Shown one piece after another: positions 32,698 through 40,910 of a stretch of DNA of 64,000 bases. The DNA is taken from the NCBI RefSeq assembly GCF_001983175.1, contig NZ_MNPW01000013.1:124001-188000 (forward strand). Direction: 5' to 3'. Below the pieces are notes generated by a model. That model was not told the DNA's origin. It did no database searches and saw nothing but the letters and a program-made list of their open reading frames with translations. The position numbers and the translations under genes were made by a program. The DNA comes from Pseudomonas cedrina subsp. cedrina. GTDB taxonomy: Bacteria; Pseudomonadota; Gammaproteobacteria; Pseudomonadales; Pseudomonadaceae. Numbering within the stretch: position 1 is the stretch's first letter; each line of letters begins with the position of its first letter.

Positions 32698-32772
32698 GGT
32701 GCGGGTTCCTTGGCAAATCAGGCCGGTATGTCTGATTGACCGCAGCGGCTTGCGGACGTGCCAAAAGGTTTG

Positions 32773-33852
32773 CTACGCCAGTACCGCGACCGCCTTGATC
32801 TGCGCCCACAGCACCTGCCCGGGGTGCAGTTGCAGTTGGTCGCGCGAGAACCGCGTGATGCGCGCCAGCAACGGCGTACCATCGGCGTCCAGGCGCACCA
32901 GCACATGCGCGCTGTTATCCGCCGCAATCTCCTGGGTAACCGTCACCGGCAGGCGGTTGAGGATGCTGCTGTGTTCCTCCGCTTGCAGGCTGAGGCTGAC
33001 GTCCCGCGCCTGCACCTTGATGCGCAACGCCTTGCCCATTGCCAGCGGCGCGTGGGCGACGCGCATGTGCAAAGTGCTGGCGGGCAGTTGCAGCGTGAGC
33101 AATTGATAGTGCTCGTCGTAGGCACTCACCGTGCCGGTGATCACCACGCCGGCGTCGTCGCCCAGCGCCAGGGGCAGGTCGAGCCGCGCCAGGGTCTCGC
33201 CGATGGGGCCACTGGCCAGGGCCTTGCCGTCGCTGAGCAAGACGAGGTGATCGGCCAGGCGCGCGACCTCATCCCTGGCATGGCTGACATACAGCACCGG
33301 GATATCCAGTTCATCGTGCAGGCGTTCGAGGTAGGGCAGGATTTCGCCTTTGCGCGTGCTGTCCAGAGCGGCGAGCGGCTCGTCCATCAACAGCAGGCTC
33401 GGGCTGGTGAGCAGCGCGCGGGCGATGCCGATGCGCTGGCGCTCGCCGCCGGACAGGTGGTGCGGGTGGCGATCAAGCAAGTGGCCGATGCCCAATAACT
33501 GCGTGGCCTGGGCCATGTCCACGTGGCGCTGTTGGCGCGGGATGCGCTTGAGGCCGAACTCCAGATTGGCCCGCACCGACAAATGCGCGAACAGGCTGGG
33601 CTCCTGGAACACGTAGCCCAGCGCGCGTTTATGCGGGGGTACGAACAGCCCCTTGCGGCTGTCTTGCCAGACTTCATCGTTGACCTGGATAAAGGCTTCT
33701 TCGGCGCGCTCCAGTCCGGCGATACAGCGCAGGCAGGTGGTCTTGCCGGAACCGGAATGCCCGTACAATGCAGTCACGCCGCGACCGGGCACGTGCACAT
33801 CCACGTCGAGGGCAAAGCCCGGATACTTAAGATGCAGGCGTACATCAATCAT
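32773..33852 (-). CDS. modC: Molybdate ABC transporter ATPase
   Basis: This 359-residue protein has Walker A GHSGSGKTT (residues 31-39), signature LSGGERQRIGIARAL (~130), LLMDEPLAALD (Walker B) and a C-terminal mop/TOBE part (MRVAHAPLAMGKALRIKVQARDVSLSL). This extra domain is typical of ModC. It powers molybdate import with ModA and ModB. It begins 2 bases after the modB stop; modA-modB-modC is one minus-strand operon. Confidence 0.93.
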   Translation of the reverse strand: MIDVRLHLKYPGFALDVDVHVPGRGVTALYGHSGSGKTTCLRCIAGLERAEEAFIQVNDEVWQDSRKGLFVPPHKRALGYVFQEPSLFAHLSVRANLEFGLKRIPRQQRHVDMAQATQLLGIGHLLDRHPHHLSGGERQRIGIARALLTSPSLLLMDEPLAALDSTRKGEILPYLERLHDELDIPVLYVSHARDEVARLADHLVLLSDGKALASGPIGETLARLDLPLALGDDAGVVITGTVSAYDEHYQLLTLQLPASTLHMRVAHAPLAMGKALRIKVQARDVSLSLQAEEHSSILNRLPVTVTQEIAADNSAHVLVRLDADGTPLLARITRFSRDQLQLHPGQVLWAQIKAVAVLA

Positions 33853-33854
33853 CG

Positions 33855-34535
33855 TCAGCTCCAGCCCATCGGTGTCTTGCGCCTGGCATAGAGCGCCAGC
33901 AACACCAGGAACGCGAACACCACCATGGCGCCGGCCAGCCAGTGGGCCTGGGCATATTCCATGGCTTCCACGTGGTCGTAGATCTGCACGGAGACCACCC
34001 GGGTCTTGTCCGGGATATTGCCGCCGATCATCAGCACCACGCCGAATTCACCAACGGTGTGCGCAAACCCCAGGATGGCGGCGGTGACAAACCCCGGCCG
34101 TGCCAAGGGCAGGGTCACGCTGAAGAAGGTGTCCCAGGGATTGGCGCGCAAGGTCGCGGCCACTTCCAATGGGCGCGTGCCGATGGCCGAGAAGGCGTTT
34201 TGCAACGGCTGCACCACGAACGGCATGGAATAGATCACCGAGCCGATGACCAGCCCGGCAAAGCTGAAGGTGAGGGTGCCCAGGCCCAGCCACTGGGTGA
34301 ATTGGCCGAAGAAGCCATTGGGGCCCATGGTCAGCAGCAGGTAGAAACCGATCACTGTTGGCGGCAATACCAACGGCAAGGCGACGATGGCGCCAATGGG
34401 CCCGCGCCACCAGGAACGGGTGCGCGACAGCCACAGGGCGATGGGAGTGCCGATGACCAGCAGGATCACGGTGGTCAGTGACGCCAGCTTTATGGTCAAC
34501 CAGATAGCGGAAAAGTCGGCGCTCGACAGCGGCAT
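33855..34535 (-). CDS. modB: Molybdate ABC transporter permease
   Basis: This 226-residue protein has five or six membrane segments and the permease EAA-like loop EVAATLRANPWDTFFSVTLPLARPG, which docks to ModC. PLVLPPTVIGFYLLLTMGPNG is typical of ModB. It starts directly at the modA stop with no gap and ends 2 bases before modC. Confidence 0.93.
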   Translation of the reverse strand: MPLSSADFSAIWLTIKLASLTTVILLVIGTPIALWLSRTRSWWRGPIGAIVALPLVLPPTVIGFYLLLTMGPNGFFGQFTQWLGLGTLTFSFAGLVIGSVIYSMPFVVQPLQNAFSAIGTRPLEVAATLRANPWDTFFSVTLPLARPGFVTAAILGFAHTVGEFGVVLMIGGNIPDKTRVVSVQIYDHVEAMEYAQAHWLAGAMVVFAFLVLLALYARRKTPMGWS

Positions 34536-35288
34536 TTAAAGCTCGTAACCGTAGGATTTGATAACGGCAGCGGCGTCAGCTCCCTTGAGGTAGTCAACCA
34601 GCGCCTTGGCCGCGGCGCTGTCTTTGCCCTTGTTGAGGATGACCGCGTCCTGTTTGATCGGGTCGTGCATGGACGCCGGAACGATCCAGGCCGAACCGCT
34701 GGTGACCTTGCCGTCCTTATAGATCTGCGACAAGGCAACGAAGCCCAGCTCGGCATTGCCGGTGGAGACGAACTGGTAGGCCTGGGTGATGTTCTGGCCT
34801 TCAACAAGCTTGTCCCGGACCTGTTCGGTGAGGCCTTGCTTGGCCAACACCTGGGTGGCGGCGAGGCCGTAGGGTGCGGCTTTGGGGTTGGCGATCGACA
34901 GGTGCTTGAACTGGTTCTGTTTCAGCACGTCGCCCTGGGCGTCGACGTAACCTGGCTGCGCCGACCACAGGGCCAGGGTGCCGACGGCGTAGGTGAAGCG
35001 CGACCCCTTGACCGTCTCGCCTTCGGCTTCGAGCTTTTGCGGCGTGGTGTCGTCGGCGCTCAGGAACACCTGGAATGGCGCGCCGTTCTTGATCTGAGTG
35101 TAGAACTGGCCGGTAGCGCCGTAGGCGGCGACCAGTTTATGGCCGGTGGATTTTTCGAAGTTGGCGGCAATCGCCTGGATCGGTGCGGTGAAATTGGCGG
35201 CCACGGCCACTTGGACTTCATCGGCATGCACCGAACCGAAAGCAAGGGCCGCGACCAGGCCGGCCAGGCGTGAGGCGTGAATCTTCAT
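34536..35288 (-). CDS. modA: Molybdate-binding periplasmic protein
   Basis: This 250-residue protein has a signal peptide (MKIHASRLAGLVAALAFGSVHA) and AANFTAPIQAIAANFEKSTGH, then LSADDTTPQKLEAEG and YGLAATQVLAK, all conserved in ModA. AGGAGCTG lies before ATG 35288, which is chosen over an upstream in-frame start in the repeat region. It binds molybdate or tungstate and delivers it to ModBC. No ModE gene or mode box was identified here. Confidence 0.93.
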   Translation of the reverse strand: MKIHASRLAGLVAALAFGSVHADEVQVAVAANFTAPIQAIAANFEKSTGHKLVAAYGATGQFYTQIKNGAPFQVFLSADDTTPQKLEAEGETVKGSRFTYAVGTLALWSAQPGYVDAQGDVLKQNQFKHLSIANPKAAPYGLAATQVLAKQGLTEQVRDKLVEGQNITQAYQFVSTGNAELGFVALSQIYKDGKVTSGSAWIVPASMHDPIKQDAVILNKGKDSAAAKALVDYLKGADAAAVIKSYGYEL

Positions 35289-35326
35289 CAAACAGCTCCT
35301 TTGAATACGTACGGCTGACCTGCACC

Positions 35327-35458
35327 TGTAGTGAGCGGGCTTGCCGCGCTGGGTGGCGAAGCCGCCCCAATAGAGATACCTCCGACCTTCAGGTAGAACC
35401 GAGCCGCTTGGTTTGGGGCGGCTTCGCCACCCAGCGCGGGACAAGCCCGCTCACTACA
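35327..35458. repeat. Long REP inverted repeat upstream of modA
   Basis: Arms 35327-35370 and 35413-35458 are near-perfect inverted copies of about 44 bases, with a 2-base indel and a 42-base loop. Each arm joins two REP-like units (GTAGTGAGCGGGCTTG and GGTGGCGAAGCCGCCCC). It sits in the gene-free stretch 35289-35569, about 40 bases before modA. Confidence 0.85.
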
Positions 35459-35525
35459 ACGGGAGGCTTAATCGCTATGTACGCGAATATATAGCGATAG
35501 CCCGGTGCCGGTACAGCGCAAAGTT

Positions 35526-35561
35526 GCCGCAGGTGCCGCAGGTGCCGCAGGTGCCGCAGGG
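35526..35561. repeat. Tandem 9-base repeat, four copies
   Basis: GCCGCAGGT is repeated four times head to tail, the last copy ending GGG. It lies just after the stop of the nitronate monooxygenase gene. A 9-base unit in non-coding DNA is a likely length-variable locus. Confidence 0.85.
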
Positions 35562-35569
35562 TGACGCTT

Positions 35570-36628
35570 TTACCTGAGCTTGGCCAGCGCCTGCTCCGCC
35601 AGTTCGCGCGTCAGCTCATAGGTGGTGGTGTCTTTGCCCAGGCGAAGCGCCTGGCCTGACCACAAGTTGCTGAAGCCCGCTTCATCCTTGGCCTTGAGCG
35701 GCATCAGCGCGCCGCCGGAAGTCGGGAATGCCGGGGCGGCGGGGTTGATCGCGCCCAACTCACGCATTACCCGGTTGACGATGCCCCGTGCCGGACGCCC
35801 GGTGAACAGGTTGGTCAGCGCGGTTTCGCTGGCCTGGGCGTTGCGCAACGCATGATGGTGGGACGCGGTGATATTGGCTTCAGGGGTAAACAGGTAAGCG
35901 GTGCCGATCTGTACCGCCGAGGCGCCCAGGGCGAATGCCGCGACAATCCCGCGCGCGTCGCCGATACCGCCGGCGGCAATCACCGGCACACTGACCGCGT
36001 CGACAATTTGCGGCACCAAGGCAAACAGGCCGATCTGGGTGTTGAGATCATCGCTGAGAAACAAGCCCCGGTGGCCACCGGCTTCAATGCCCATGGCGAT
36101 GATGGCGTCGCAGCCGTGTTGTTCCAGCCAGAGGGCTTCTTCTACCGTGGTAGCCGAGGACAGCACTTTGGCACCCGTGGCTTTTACCCGATCCAGCAAC
36201 GATTTTTCCGGCAAGCCAAAGTGGAAACTGACGACCTCGGGGCGGAAAGCTTCGACCACCTCGCACGCCGCCTCGTTGAACGGTGCGCGGTTGGAGACCG
36301 GGGTTGGCGCATCAAAGTCGGCACCCAATTCGCGGTAGTACGGCTCCAGCAATGCCTTCCAGCGGTGATCCCGGGCGTCGTCGGGCGCGGGCGGCTGGTG
36401 GCAGAAGAAATTCACGTTGATGGGGCGCGAGCTGGCTTGGCGGATCTCGGTCAGCGCGTCGCGCAGTTGCTCGATGCTCAGCGCCGCAGCCGGCAGTGAA
36501 CCCAGGGCACCGGCATTATTGGCGGCGATGACCATGGCCGTGGTGGTACCGACCGCCATGGGTGCCTGGATGATCGGTACTTCGATGCCCAGCAGGTCGA
36601 GAAGGCGCGTATCTGGCCAGGTGCTCAT
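35570..36628 (-). CDS. Nitronate monooxygenase-like flavoprotein
   Basis: This 352-residue TIM-barrel flavoprotein begins MSTWPDTRLLDLLGIEVPIIQAPMAV. The 2-nitropropane dioxygenase/nitronate monooxygenase features are IIQAPMA, NVNFFCHQ, VSFHFGLP, GCDAIIAMGIEAGGHRG (with the catalytic-type His), VPVIAAGGIGDARG and GASAVQIGTAYL (FMN phosphate site). ATG 36628 has GGAGACAC upstream; an in-frame start 7 codons earlier is possible. Substrate is probably propionate 3-nitronate or similar alkyl nitronates. Confidence 0.85.
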   Translation of the reverse strand: MSTWPDTRLLDLLGIEVPIIQAPMAVGTTTAMVIAANNAGALGSLPAAALSIEQLRDALTEIRQASSRPINVNFFCHQPPAPDDARDHRWKALLEPYYRELGADFDAPTPVSNRAPFNEAACEVVEAFRPEVVSFHFGLPEKSLLDRVKATGAKVLSSATTVEEALWLEQHGCDAIIAMGIEAGGHRGLFLSDDLNTQIGLFALVPQIVDAVSVPVIAAGGIGDARGIVAAFALGASAVQIGTAYLFTPEANITASHHHALRNAQASETALTNLFTGRPARGIVNRVMRELGAINPAAPAFPTSGGALMPLKAKDEAGFSNLWSGQALRLGKDTTTYELTRELAEQALAKLR

Positions 36629-36711
36629 GGGGTGTGTCTCCAGCGTCAATGGGGCTTTGCGCTGTTTTAACAGGGCCCTCGGCCGCCGGCCACTCTGTTT
36701 TATTCACTGGA

Positions 36712-37794
36712 CTAAAGTAACGTTTCGTGGTGCGTGAGGCGTACGGGCTCAGCCTCGCTTTCGCGTTGCAGCAACTGCTGCTTGCGCGCGACGCCCCAGC
36801 GGTAGCCCGACAGATCCCCGTCGCTGCGCACCACACGGTGGCAAGGGATTGCCACGGCCAGGCGGTTGGCGCCACAGGCCTGTGCCACCGCGCGGTACGC
36901 CGTCGGCGCGCCGATTCGCGCGGCAATCTGTGCGTAGCTGGCCGTGCTGCCGGGCGGGATCTCGCGCAAGGCTTGCCACACCCGTTCCTGAAACGCTGTG
37001 CCACGCAAATCCAGCGGCAAATCCAGGCCAAGCGCGGGGGCTTCGACAAAACCCACAACCTGGGCGACCAACTGTTCGAAGCGTGGGTCGGCGCCCACCA
37101 GCTCGGCGTTGGGGAATTGATCCTGCAGGTCACGCACCAGTTGGTCCGGGTCATCGCCCAGCAGGATCGCGCACACGCCGCGTTCGCTTCGCGCCACCAG
37201 GATGGCTCCCAGCGAACATTGCCCGACGGCGAACAGGATCGCGTTGTTGGTGCCGCCGGCCTTGTAGTCGCTGGGTTTCATGCCCAGAAGCTGGTTGGCA
37301 GACTCGTAAAAGCGGCTGTTGGAATTGTAGCCCGCGTCATACAGCGCATCGGTCACCGAGTGGGAGCCCTTGAGGCCGTCGCGCACTTTGCGCGAACGGT
37401 GGGCGCTGGCGTAGCCCTTGGGCGTCAGACCGGTCACGGCTTTGAACACGCGATGAAAATGGAAGGGGCTCAACTTGGCGTGCGTGGCCAGTGCGTTCAG
37501 GCTGGGCGGCGTCTCGGCCTGTTCGATATGCCGACAGGCGTCGGCCACCAGCTGTGCATGCTGAGCGGCGAGTTGGGTCTGGTCGGCGGCGGCGCGTTTG
37601 TTCGCGCGATACCCGGCGGCTTCGGCCTGCGCCGGGGTGTCGAAGAACTCGACGTTTTCCGGGCGTGGCAAGCGTGAAACGCTGCTGGCGCGGCAGTACA
37701 CGCCGGTCGTCTTCACGCCATAGACGAACAGCGCATCGGCCTTGGGATCGCGGGCGAGAATCGCTGCCCAGCGTGGGTCTTGTTCGGTAGTCAT
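36712..37794 (-). CDS. ada: Ada-like methyltransferase/regulator lacking three zinc cysteines
   Basis: This 360-residue protein has the full Ada layout. It comprises an N-terminal methyl-phosphotriester domain, an AraC-type HTH (LSPFHFHRVFKAVTGLTPKGYA), a linker and a C-terminal O6-methylguanine methyltransferase with IPCHRVVRSDG (acceptor Cys ~318). ATG 37794 has AAGAG 8 bases upstream; GTG 37803 is alternative. In E. coli, Cys38, 42, 69 and 72 bind zinc. Here only the Cys38 equivalent remains (VYCRASS); the others read Ser, Asn and Ala (YRANKRAAAD). The phosphotriester switch is therefore probably lost. It lies downstream of alkB in one operon. Confidence 0.88.
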   Translation of the reverse strand: MTTEQDPRWAAILARDPKADALFVYGVKTTGVYCRASSVSRLPRPENVEFFDTPAQAEAAGYRANKRAAADQTQLAAQHAQLVADACRHIEQAETPPSLNALATHAKLSPFHFHRVFKAVTGLTPKGYASAHRSRKVRDGLKGSHSVTDALYDAGYNSNSRFYESANQLLGMKPSDYKAGGTNNAILFAVGQCSLGAILVARSERGVCAILLGDDPDQLVRDLQDQFPNAELVGADPRFEQLVAQVVGFVEAPALGLDLPLDLRGTAFQERVWQALREIPPGSTASYAQIAARIGAPTAYRAVAQACGANRLAVAIPCHRVVRSDGDLSGYRWGVARKQQLLQRESEAEPVRLTHHETLL

Positions 37795-37869
37795 GCTCGA
37801 CACTCTTGACGGATCCTGCCCAGATTAGTCGTGCCGCCAACACCTGGCACTCTGAAGCTTGCGGTCAAA

Positions 37870-38535
37870 TCAACCTGCGGCGCGAAAGGTCAGGTTGATG
37901 CGTTGCGGGCCCATGACCGGGTGCACGCCATCCTTGATCGGCATCACCCCGTGGAAACGCAGGCGATCGACGCCGCCCCAGACCACCACGTCGCCATGGA
38001 ACAGCGAGACTTTACGGGTCTTGTCACTGCGCGCATGCCCACCAAACAGGAAAATCGCCGGCAAGCCGAGCGATAGCGAGACCACGGGTTCGCTGTAGCG
38101 GCGTTCATTTTTGTCTTGGTGCAAGGACATTTTCGCGCCTGGCACATAACGGTTGATCAGGCAGGCGTCGGGCGCAAAGTCGAGAAAACCGGCCTCTGCC
38201 GCCGCCAGCACCGCCAATTCGCGCAAGACGTCGGGCATGCGCGGCCAGGGCTGCTGGCTGCGCGGGTCGAGTGGGGTGTAGCGATAACCGGAACGGTCGG
38301 TGGTCCAGCCCAGGTCGCCGCAGCTGCTCAGCGCCGCCGACATGGTAAAGCCACCGGGCGTGACCATTTGCCGAAACGGCGATTGAGCCAGCACTCGCCG
38401 CAGCTCCGGCAACAGGCGCTCAACCCAGGGCAAAGCGTAGCCGCGTAACACGTAGGACTGTTCGCCTATTTGCTCGCGCCCCGCAGGTTGCCGAAGCGCG
38501 TCATCGGCGAACAGGTCGGCGGTGGGGCCAGGCAT
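37870..38535 (-). CDS. alkB: DNA dealkylating dioxygenase AlkB
   Basis: This 221-residue Fe(II)/2-oxoglutarate dioxygenase is of AlkB type. It has MSAALSSCGDLGWTTDRSGYRYT, CLINRYVPGAKMSLHQDKNE (HxD iron ligands), PVVSLSLGLPAIFLFGG, the third His in RFHGVMPIKDGVHP, and the 2-oxoglutarate Arg in QRINLTFR. It reverses N1-methyladenine and N3-methylcytosine. It is followed by ada and preceded by a 55-residue ORF 4 bases away, giving a small alkylation-repair operon. Confidence 0.92.
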   Translation of the reverse strand: MPGPTADLFADDALRQPAGREQIGEQSYVLRGYALPWVERLLPELRRVLAQSPFRQMVTPGGFTMSAALSSCGDLGWTTDRSGYRYTPLDPRSQQPWPRMPDVLRELAVLAAAEAGFLDFAPDACLINRYVPGAKMSLHQDKNERRYSEPVVSLSLGLPAIFLFGGHARSDKTRKVSLFHGDVVVWGGVDRLRFHGVMPIKDGVHPVMGPQRINLTFRAAG

Positions 38536-38539
38536 CGTC

Positions 38540-38707
38540 TTACAGTGCCTTGCTCACATTGATGTCGGTGATCTCATCACTGGCATCATGAATTTTCGCC
38601 AGCGCCTGCTTGGCTTCTTCCACGCTGTTGCTGGACAGTTGCGCGAACTCAAAGCGGCGTTCGCCGTTGAGCTTGTACTTGATCACGTATTTGGTAGTGG
38701 TCGTCAC
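38540..38707 (-). CDS. Small unknown protein upstream of alkB
   Basis: This 55-residue ORF has a GTG start at 38707 with AGGA 7 bases upstream. The sequence begins MTTTTKYVIKYKLNGERRFE and ends DEITDINVSKAL: a strand pair, a helix (SVEEAKQALAKIHD) and a strand, a compact alpha/beta fold. It stops 4 bases before alkB, so it probably shares its transcript. No family is recognised. Confidence 0.65.
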   Translation of the reverse strand: MTTTTKYVIKYKLNGERRFEFAQLSSNSVEEAKQALAKIHDASDEITDINVSKAL

Positions 38708-38737
38708 GGCTATTTCCTGTGAAAGGTTCAGATCAGC

Positions 38738-39040
38738 TCAGCTCAGCTTGGTGCTGGTGCGCCGCACAATGCGGATCTTGTGGGACAACGCGGGCTTGCG
38801 GGTCACGCTGATGGCGCGGCGCGTGACTACATCCAGGGTGATGTTCCAGAACCCGGTGCTCGGCGCGGTGATTTTGGCAGGGAACTTCTCAAAGGCGCCG
38901 CCGTGGTAGGTGTGGCGGCCGCCGTTCTTGAAGCTGCGAAAATTCGCGTCGCTCATCAGACGAATATTACAAGTTTGCGAGCATTCGATGACGACAATGT
39001 CCCCCTCGTTGAGGTGCTCGCGCTGGTGAATGAATTTCAT
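38738..39040 (-). CDS. DUF1883-like protein
   Basis: This 100-residue protein begins MKFIHQREHLNEGDIVVIEC and contains NIRLMSDANFRSFKNGGRHTYHGGAFEKFPAKITAP and FWNITLDV, the pattern of the DUF1883 domain. In other bacteria this domain is found alone or joined to TIR domains. Here it stands alone. It is beta-rich and soluble. It is on the same strand as the alkB cluster, 30 bases upstream. Function unknown. Confidence 0.78.
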   Translation of the reverse strand: MKFIHQREHLNEGDIVVIECSQTCNIRLMSDANFRSFKNGGRHTYHGGAFEKFPAKITAPSTGFWNITLDVVTRRAISVTRKPALSHKIRIVRRTSTKLS

Positions 39041-39252
39041 TGGGGTGTCTCCAGAAGGGCTTTTTCTGAAAAATCAGAACGATACGTAGGTTAAGATGGA
39101 GTTTATCAGCCCCAGCGCGTTTATTATCGGATCGTCTTCAACGACGTCGACAATTTAAAACAGTTATTTACCGAGTTATCAGGGATAAATCCTACGTTGG
39201 CGGGAGAAATTTACCATCCCCGCTGTCGTAGGGTCTTTATCGGAGGTTTTGT

Positions 39253-39606
39253 ATGAAGTGGAGTGTGTTGGTTCTGGCCCTGGCGATTGGTGGGTGTGCT
39301 TCGGTTGCAGATATCAAGCAGACCCCGCCGACCCTGGCGGTCATTTCCGGAAAGAAACCACAGGAATATGCTGCCTGTGTGGTGCGCAAACTCTCCGCTA
39401 CCCGTCGGCCGCCGCAGATCGAACCGCACAAGGAAGGTGGCGTGCAGGTGATCGTGCCGCAAAAGTTTTCGGCGGACCCGTCGGCCATTTTCGAGATTGA
39501 TGAACGTTCCAGTGGCAGCAGCATCAAGCTCTACGAGAGCATGTCCAACGTGCCGATCCGTCCGGGTGACGTGAAGAAGGCTGGCGAAGAGTGCATTTCA
39601 GGCTGA
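39253..39606 (+). CDS. Small lipoprotein
   Basis: This 117-residue lipoprotein has signal MKWSVLVLALAIGGC (lipobox IGGC) with GGAGG 7 bases before the ATG. The mature part has a Cys in AACVVRKL and one near the end (EECISG), and GSSIKLYES, which recalls the TIKYYA block of the lipoproteins at 11877 and 28630. It may be a distant third member of that family. Followed by a good terminator. Confidence 0.75.
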   Translation: MKWSVLVLALAIGGCASVADIKQTPPTLAVISGKKPQEYAACVVRKLSATRRPPQIEPHKEGGVQVIVPQKFSADPSAIFEIDERSSGSSIKLYESMSNVPIRPGDVKKAGEECISG

Positions 39607-39640
39607 GGCGGCCCATTTCACCTTGCTACTTTTAATCCAA

Positions 39641-39681
39641 TAAAAAGCCTGGCCCCCGCGAGCGTGGCGCTGGGCTTTTTT
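39641..39681 (+). terminator. Intrinsic terminator after the lipoprotein
   Basis: An A-run with GCC pairs with GGGCTTTTTT across a GC-rich stem, ending in six Ts (to 39681). It closes the lipoprotein transcript. Confidence 0.75.
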
Positions 39682-39736
39682 AGCGCATTTTGCAAGTTGC
39701 CGGTTGATGCCGGCTTCTGTTTTTGGGAAGTCTTTC

Positions 39737-39967
39737 ATGAAGCGTGAACACGTCAGGGCTCGCCAGGCCGAAGGCCAGATAACGGCGACCCATATCATCC
39801 AGAACCCGGCCGACCTGGGCGAGTGGATTGTCTTCTTCAAAAAAAGCGGCGGCCGCAGTTTTTTCCTGGTGGACGATCAGGATGAGGTGGAGTCTTTCCC
39901 GCGCCTGGATGACCTGGTCGAGACCATTCGCGGCCTGGGTATCAAGTTTGCCGACATCCAGCTGTAA
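39737..39967 (+). CDS. Conserved small alpha/beta protein, unknown
   Basis: This 76-residue protein starts at ATG 39737 with GGGAAG 6 bases upstream; an earlier in-frame ATG is poorly placed. The sequence has a mixed fold: TATHIIQNPADLGEWIVFFKK, RSFFLVDDQDEVESF, and a C-terminal helix DDLVETIRGLG. It is convergent with the next lipoprotein. No family is recognised. Confidence 0.65.
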   Translation: MKREHVRARQAEGQITATHIIQNPADLGEWIVFFKKSGGRSFFLVDDQDEVESFPRLDDLVETIRGLGIKFADIQL

Positions 39968-39978
39968 GGACGTAACGC

Positions 39979-40260
39979 TTACTTGCAGACCACGACCACG
40001 CTGCGGCCTTTGAAGTTGCCCACGTCCTGGCCCAAGGTCTTTTCACTCTCCTTGAGCGAAGGCGTGCCTTCGGTGCCGACGATACGGTAGCCGGTGCCCG
40101 CGCAGGAGGCGTCGGCTTTTTCGTAGCAACTGGCCCAGGAATTGGCCTCGCCTGAGCAATCGATCGTCAGGCCTTGTTCACCGTTTTTCAGATAGACGTC
40201 AGAGGTGGTGGTGCACCCGGCGATCGCCAGTACCGCAGTCAGTGCCAGAAACTTGTTCAT
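39979..40260 (-). CDS. Small lipoprotein, unknown
   Basis: This 93-residue lipoprotein has signal MNKFLALTAVLAIAGC (lipobox IAGC). The mature part is Cys-rich (IDCSGEANSWASCYEKADASC), with a final VVVCK; four mature cysteines could form two disulphides. It is Ser/Gly-rich in the middle. It is probably a small envelope protein, with no named family. Confidence 0.7.
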   Translation of the reverse strand: MNKFLALTAVLAIAGCTTTSDVYLKNGEQGLTIDCSGEANSWASCYEKADASCAGTGYRIVGTEGTPSLKESEKTLGQDVGNFKGRSVVVVCK

Positions 40261-40366
40261 AGGGGTTCATCGTCGAGGGTGTTGGAGGGGGCGCTGACAC
40301 AGTCGTGGAGCGTTGGCGCAAGATTATAGCGAACTGCCATCCTGTGTGTAGTCACAGCCCACTAAA

Positions 40367-40387
40367 AAGCCCCGCAGAGCGGGGCTT
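40367..40387 (-). terminator. Terminator of the 40,420-40,605 gene
   Basis: AAGCCCCGC and GCGGGGCTT form a 9-base stem with loop AGA. The A-run on its left becomes a T-run on the minus strand, so it ends transcription of the small gene to its right. Confidence 0.7.
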
Positions 40388-40419
40388 CCTGGTGGGCTGC
40401 GCAACGATTCTGGCGCTTA

Positions 40420-40605
40420 TTACTTGCTTTTCGGACGTTTGCTCGACGCATGGCCTGCTTCGTCTACAAAAACTTCGGCTACTGCAATCGCCAGGCTTTC
40501 GGTGGCGAAGGCGCCGGCGACGCTGTCGCCGTGGAAGTTGATCAGGTGCCAGCCGTCCGCGCGCTGCGTGATGAGGTAGCCGTTTACGCCTTTTGGTTCT
40601 GACAT
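40420..40605 (-). CDS. Small unknown protein
   Basis: This 61-residue ORF (MSEPKGVNGYLITQRADGWH...) has two strand-like segments (YLITQRADGWHLINF), a helix (ESLAIAVAEVFVDEAG) and a basic tail (SSKRPKSK). It is followed by a clear terminator. No family is recognised; the compact fold and terminator support a real gene. Confidence 0.6.
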   Translation of the reverse strand: MSEPKGVNGYLITQRADGWHLINFHGDSVAGAFATESLAIAVAEVFVDEAGHASSKRPKSK

Positions 40606-40910
40606 CTATCAATCTCGTGGTGTGGTTCAAGGGCGTAATGATAGCGCCAAATGTCACGCGGCCGCGCGAGTTATTCTCGGTCAGTGTCCTGGGGGCCAAA
40701 GCGTGCTAAAAGGGTCGCAGCCCTTGAAACATTGAGGTGCAGGCATTTTTGCCATGCCGGCGGGAACCCTCTTCGCAAGATCAGCGGAACTTACGCCGAC
40801 ATTTTTTCTCTATGATGACATCGCAACGCCAGCAGGAGCCATTGTAAGGCGACTGCGGCCTGATTAGACTGCGCCGAATTCCGTGCACACAGCCCTATGT
40901 AAGGACCCAT
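40606..40910. other. Gene-free region upstream of galU
   Basis: About 305 bases between divergent genes. I see no convincing ORF, RNA or repeat. It should hold the promoters of galU and of the small minus-strand gene, but no promoter could be fixed with confidence. Confidence 0.5.
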
